Assembly: GCA_963966275.1 (NCBI GenBank) | Contig: CAWZYQ010000026.1 | Span: 1 to 34,650, forward strand | Origin: UBA10427 sp003500135 | GTDB taxonomy: Bacteria; Bacteroidota; Bacteroidia; Cytophagales; Cyclobacteriaceae | Length of the DNA stretch: 34,650 nt | Direction of reading: 5' to 3' | Shown here: piece by piece, positions 31,420 through 34,650 of the stretch | Layout: each line of letters starts with the position of its first letter | How positions within the stretch are numbered: the first letter of the stretch is position 1 | Position numbers and translations under genes: made by a program | The notes under the pieces: generated by a model | Databases searched by the model: none | What the model was told of the DNA's origin: nothing | What the model saw: the letters and a program-made list of their open reading frames with translations, nothing else

Positions 31420-34400
31420 ATGAGATATCTTTTTTTAATAATAGGATTTTTACTTACAAGCCCACTTTGGTCACAAAACCATGATTGGGAAAACCCGCTT
31501 GTAAATGGTATAAACCGTATGCCTGCCCGGGCAACTTCCATCTCGTATGAAGATATGGAAAAGGCGAAAGATTGCCGTAGAGAAAACTCCTCGCGATACA
31601 AAAGCCTCAATGGAAGCTGGAAATTCAACTGGACGCCGGTTCCCGATAACTCATTTGCCGGTTTTTACCAGACGGAATACGATGTGAGCAGTTGGAGTGA
31701 AATACCGGTGCCGGCCAACTGGGAATTGCAGGGATATGGCACACCGATATACACCAATGTTGAGTATCCTTTTTTACCGGTAGATCCACCTCTCGTTCCC
31801 GATGATGACAATCCGACCGGGTACTACCGAACGACTTTCAATGTGCCTTCCGGCTGGAAAGATATGCAGATCACCCTGCACTTTGGCGGTGTCTCATCGG
31901 CTTATTACGTCTTTCTGAACGGACAGCAGATCGGATACAGCGAAGACAGCCGGCTGCCGGCCGAATTTGATATCACGCCGTACCTCAAACCCAAAAACAA
32001 TGTTTTGGCATTAAAAGCCTTCCGCTATTCCGATGGCAGCTACCTGGAAGACCAGGACCACTGGAGGCTGAGTGGAATACACCGAGATGTGTATATCACA
32101 GCATCACCTAAGGTGCAACTCTACGATTTCTTTGTGCGCACTGACCTTGATGAAGAGTATGAAAATGCATGGTTGCGTATCCGGCCCGATATCAGGGTGT
32201 TTGACGATGAGGCCTATAAGGGCTATACCCTTGAAGCACAATTGCTTGATCCAAAGGGCGCTGCGGTGCTGGAAGAGCCGATGACTTTAAATGTTGAAAC
32301 TGAAGTGGAGGAGTGGTATCCGGCAAGGGGAAATGTGAAGTTTGCACTGATGGAGGCCTATATCGAAAACCCGGAAAAATGGACAGCCGAAACGCCCAGT
32401 TTGTATACCCTCGTTTTTTCACTGAAAGATGATAAGGGAAAAACCGTGGAATACCAGAGTACGAAGATCGGTTTTCGAAAAGTAGAAATTGAAAATGGAC
32501 GGTTGTTGATCAATGGCGAATCCGTCTTACTTTTTGGGGTAAACAGGCATGATCATAACGAAAAAAATGGAAAAGTAGTGGATGAAGCCACTATGATCAA
32601 TGATGTCAAATGGATGAAGCGGCTCAATATCAATGCCGTTCGTACATCGCACTACCCGAATAATCCGCGATGGTATGAGCTTTGCGACGAATATGGATTG
32701 TATATAATCGATGAGGCCAATATTGAAACCCACCAAATAGGTAGCGAACTAGCCAATCATCCGGACTGGCATTTGCCACATGTGGAACGTGCCGTAAGAA
32801 TGGTGGAAAGGGACAAAAACCATCCGTCCATAATATCATGGTCATTGGGTAATGAATCAGGCTATGGTCCTAACCATGCCGCCATGGCCGGTTGGATCAA
32901 AAGTTTTGACAACACTCGCTTTCTACATTATGAAGGAGCCCAAAGTGTACAAGGCTATATGGACCATCGTGGAACTGCTTACGATCCCGATTTTGTCGAT
33001 GTACGCAGCAGAATGTACCTCAGCATCCCGGCCATGATAGAAATGGCCCTCCAGGATGAGGATGGCCGGCCTGTAATGTGGTGCGAGTATGGACATTCTA
33101 TGGGGAACTCTACCGGTAACTTATATAAGTTTGGTGATGCCATAAGGAAATATGATCGATTAATAGGTGGTTTCATATGGGATTGGACCGACCAGGGCAT
33201 TGTTAAAAAAGATGAAACAGGTAAGCCTTACTGGATGTATGGCGGTGATTCCGGAGAAAAAATACATAGTGGTAACTTCTGTATGAATGGCATTATGAGC
33301 GCTGATCAAACTCCACAACCTGCGGCCTGGGAAGTGAAAAAGGTTTATCAACCGTTTACAGCGCGACCATTTCAGCCCGAAAATAATTCATATATAATTG
33401 GTAACCGGCGCCATTTTTTGAATTTGAATGAATTTGAAGTCAGATGGAGCCTTACCGAAGAAGGAAAAGAAATTCAATCAGGTAGTTTAAGTGAAATGGC
33501 TCTACCCGCCGGTGAATCAATAAAAGTTAATATTCCTTATGAAAAGATCGACTTCAAAAGGGGTTATCACTATTATTTAACCCTAAGCCTGCATTTGATC
33601 AAGGATACAAAATGGGAAAGCGCCGGCTATGAAGTGGCGTTTGAGCAATTTGAAATACCCAATCCGGTAGCAGCGCCCGAGACGATAGAGCTGTCAGCAT
33701 TCGACCCGGTAAAAATGGAAAATGATGATGAGCGTATAACAATCGTGGCCAATGGGCGTCAATACCACATTGACCGACAGACGGGATGGCTGAAATCGAT
33801 CATTTTTGATGGATCCGAGTATCTTCAAAGCGAACTGATGCCCAATTTCTGGCGTGCCCTGACCGACAATGATGAAAGGGGACACCGTATTCAGGAAAGA
33901 TACGCTCCATGGAGCAAAGCAGCTGGTGGATTTACATTACAGAAGATTACCAGCAGTCAACTGTCCGATGAAGCTGTATTGGTCAGTGCTTCTTGGAAAA
34001 ATGAGGAAATTGACACAAAACTAAATATTGTATACCTGGTATATGCCAATGGTGAAATAAAGCTTACTTATGAGCTATTCCCGGCCGAAACGCTCCCCGA
34101 GATGCCACGCATAGGAATGCAGGTTAAGCTGGATAACCAATACGATGCACTTCAGTGGTTTGGCAAAGGTCCGCATGAAAATTATGCCGACCGTCAAAAA
34201 GGGGCTCAGTATGGCAACTATAAAGCCGCTGTAAAAGAGGATTTTTTCCATTATGCCATGCCACAGGAAAGCAATAACCGGGTAGGGGTTCAGTGGTTTG
34301 CATTGACCAACAGCCAGGGCAATGGCTTGCTGGTAAGAGGCGATCAACCCTTAAGTATGAGTGCATGGCCCTACACCATGGATCAGCTAAATAAAGCCAA

Positions 34401-34611
34401 ACACACCAATGAACTTTCGTTCGACGACGGAATCACTTTGAATATCGATTACCGGCAAATGGGTGTGGGGGGTGATGATAGCTGGTCTCTTCAGGCAAGG
34501 CCGCACGATGAATACAGGTTGCCTGCCAAAAATTACAGGTATAGTTTTAGCATGTTACCGGTTGAAAACTGGAGTAGCGATTTTAAGCGCTATACATTGC
34601 CCAAATATTAG
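31420..34611 (+). CDS. Secreted GH2 family beta-galactosidase-type enzyme
   Basis: The product has 1063 residues with a Sec signal (1-19, ending LWSQ). Domains in order are a sugar-binding jelly roll (about 60-230), an immunoglobulin-like domain (about 235-355), the catalytic TIM barrel (about 357-650), a second Ig-like domain, and a C-terminal Bgal_small_N-like domain (about 770-1055, ending in the SLQARPHDEYRLPAKNYRYS block). The acid/base is Glu479 in SWSLGNESGYG and the nucleophile Glu556 in VMWCEYGHSMGNS, both as in LacZ. The length matches large LacZ-type enzymes. It probably removes terminal beta-galactose from imported or surface glycans in the periplasm. The 560-base gap and palindrome suggest a separate transcript from the phosphonate operon. 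A functional link, such as galactose-containing phosphonoglycans, is speculative. Confidence 0.92.
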   Translation: MRYLFLIIGFLLTSPLWSQNHDWENPLVNGINRMPARATSISYEDMEKAKDCRRENSSRYKSLNGSWKFNWTPVPDNSFAGFYQTEYDVSSWSEIPVPANWELQGYGTPIYTNVEYPFLPVDPPLVPDDDNPTGYYRTTFNVPSGWKDMQITLHFGGVSSAYYVFLNGQQIGYSEDSRLPAEFDITPYLKPKNNVLALKAFRYSDGSYLEDQDHWRLSGIHRDVYITASPKVQLYDFFVRTDLDEEYENAWLRIRPDIRVFDDEAYKGYTLEAQLLDPKGAAVLEEPMTLNVETEVEEWYPARGNVKFALMEAYIENPEKWTAETPSLYTLVFSLKDDKGKTVEYQSTKIGFRKVEIENGRLLINGESVLLFGVNRHDHNEKNGKVVDEATMINDVKWMKRLNINAVRTSHYPNNPRWYELCDEYGLYIIDEANIETHQIGSELANHPDWHLPHVERAVRMVERDKNHPSIISWSLGNESGYGPNHAAMAGWIKSFDNTRFLHYEGAQSVQGYMDHRGTAYDPDFVDVRSRMYLSIPAMIEMALQDEDGRPVMWCEYGHSMGNSTGNLYKFGDAIRKYDRLIGGFIWDWTDQGIVKKDETGKPYWMYGGDSGEKIHSGNFCMNGIMSADQTPQPAAWEVKKVYQPFTARPFQPENNSYIIGNRRHFLNLNEFEVRWSLTEEGKEIQSGSLSEMALPAGESIKVNIPYEKIDFKRGYHYYLTLSLHLIKDTKWESAGYEVAFEQFEIPNPVAAPETIELSAFDPVKMENDDERITIVANGRQYHIDRQTGWLKSIIFDGSEYLQSELMPNFWRALTDNDERGHRIQERYAPWSKAAGGFTLQKITSSQLSDEAVLVSASWKNEEIDTKLNIVYLVYANGEIKLTYELFPAETLPEMPRIGMQVKLDNQYDALQWFGKGPHENYADRQKGAQYGNYKAAVKEDFFHYAMPQESNNRVGVQWFALTNSQGNGLLVRGDQPLSMSAWPYTMDQLNKAKHTNELSFDDGITLNIDYRQMGVGGDDSWSLQARPHDEYRLPAKNYRYSFSMLPVENWSSDFKRYTLPKY

Positions 34612-34650
34612 TAATGAAGACTGGTAAAGCAAAAGCATCTTAATCGATTA

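Noticed and set aside
31420..34611. GH2 enzyme as a member of the phosphonate operon
   Set aside because: A 560-base gap with a strong palindrome separates it, and no direct enzymatic link to aminophosphonates is visible.
1..34650. tRNA, rRNA or CRISPR arrays
   Set aside because: No cloverleaf-like, ribosomal or regularly spaced identical repeat-spacer pattern was seen by reading; the 20-bp repeats at 10865 are too few and too closely spaced for CRISPR.

Overview
The window looks like chromosomal DNA from a marine or soil-type member of the Bacteroidota, probably Cytophagales-like. This rests on the SusC/SusD pair, Bacteroidota-style lipoproteins, the DUF5690-type transporter, weak ribosome binding sites and moderate-to-low GC. 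The species cannot be named from the sequence.

Layout. (1) 1-8 kb is a decayed accessory region. It holds a VapC/PIN toxin with an internal stop, a small lipoprotein with a 57-aa gene overlapping it, and an apparently intact Vsr endonuclease. Divergent from vsr are a cytosine methyltransferase and an Eco47II/Sau96I-like restriction endonuclease, both broken by nonsense codons and poly-A frameshifts. An intact GT39-type membrane glycosyltransferase and a transposase remnant follow. (2) 8-14.6 kb carries a large AraC-HTH/class III cyclase/TPR regulator and a divergent ankyrin lipoprotein. Next come a frameshifted acyltransferase, a hypothetical lipoprotein, and a family of degenerate non-coding repeats, two of which contain a ~180-bp MITE-like element with terminal inverted repeats. 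(3) 14.7-30.9 kb is the most interesting part and reads as one phosphorus-scavenging locus. It has a Tat-exported PhoD-type phosphatase/phosphodiesterase (minus strand) and a tight plus-strand operon of DUF5690 transporter, FAD-dependent oxidoreductase (TIGR03364-like) and phosphonatase-like HAD hydrolase (TIGR03351-like). A convergent XRE-cupin regulator separates these from a second operon of SusC, SusD, an NPP-like lipoprotein with CHB_HEX and PA14 domains, a secreted metallo-beta-lactamase-fold hydrolase, a PbfA-like class III PLP enzyme and a second secreted alkaline-phosphatase-superfamily enzyme. (4) 31.4-34.6 kb encodes a secreted GH2 beta-galactosidase-type enzyme, separated from the locus by 560 bases that contain a 42-nt near-perfect palindrome.

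Proposed joint function (inference): a polysaccharide-utilisation-locus architecture reused for aminophosphonates. Surface and periplasmic phosphodiesterases would free 2-aminoethylphosphonate-type headgroups from lipids or glycans. SusCD would move them across the outer membrane and the DUF5690 transporter across the inner membrane. The FAD enzyme and the PbfA-like PLP enzyme would convert differently modified aminophosphonates to phosphonoacetaldehyde (or a close relative), and the HAD enzyme would cut the C-P bond. No PhnW transaminase, PhnCDE transporter or C-P lyase gene is present in the window. A 17-bp perfect inverted repeat spans the susC promoter region, and its core recurs upstream of the transporter operon, so one regulator, probably the XRE-cupin protein, may control both operons.
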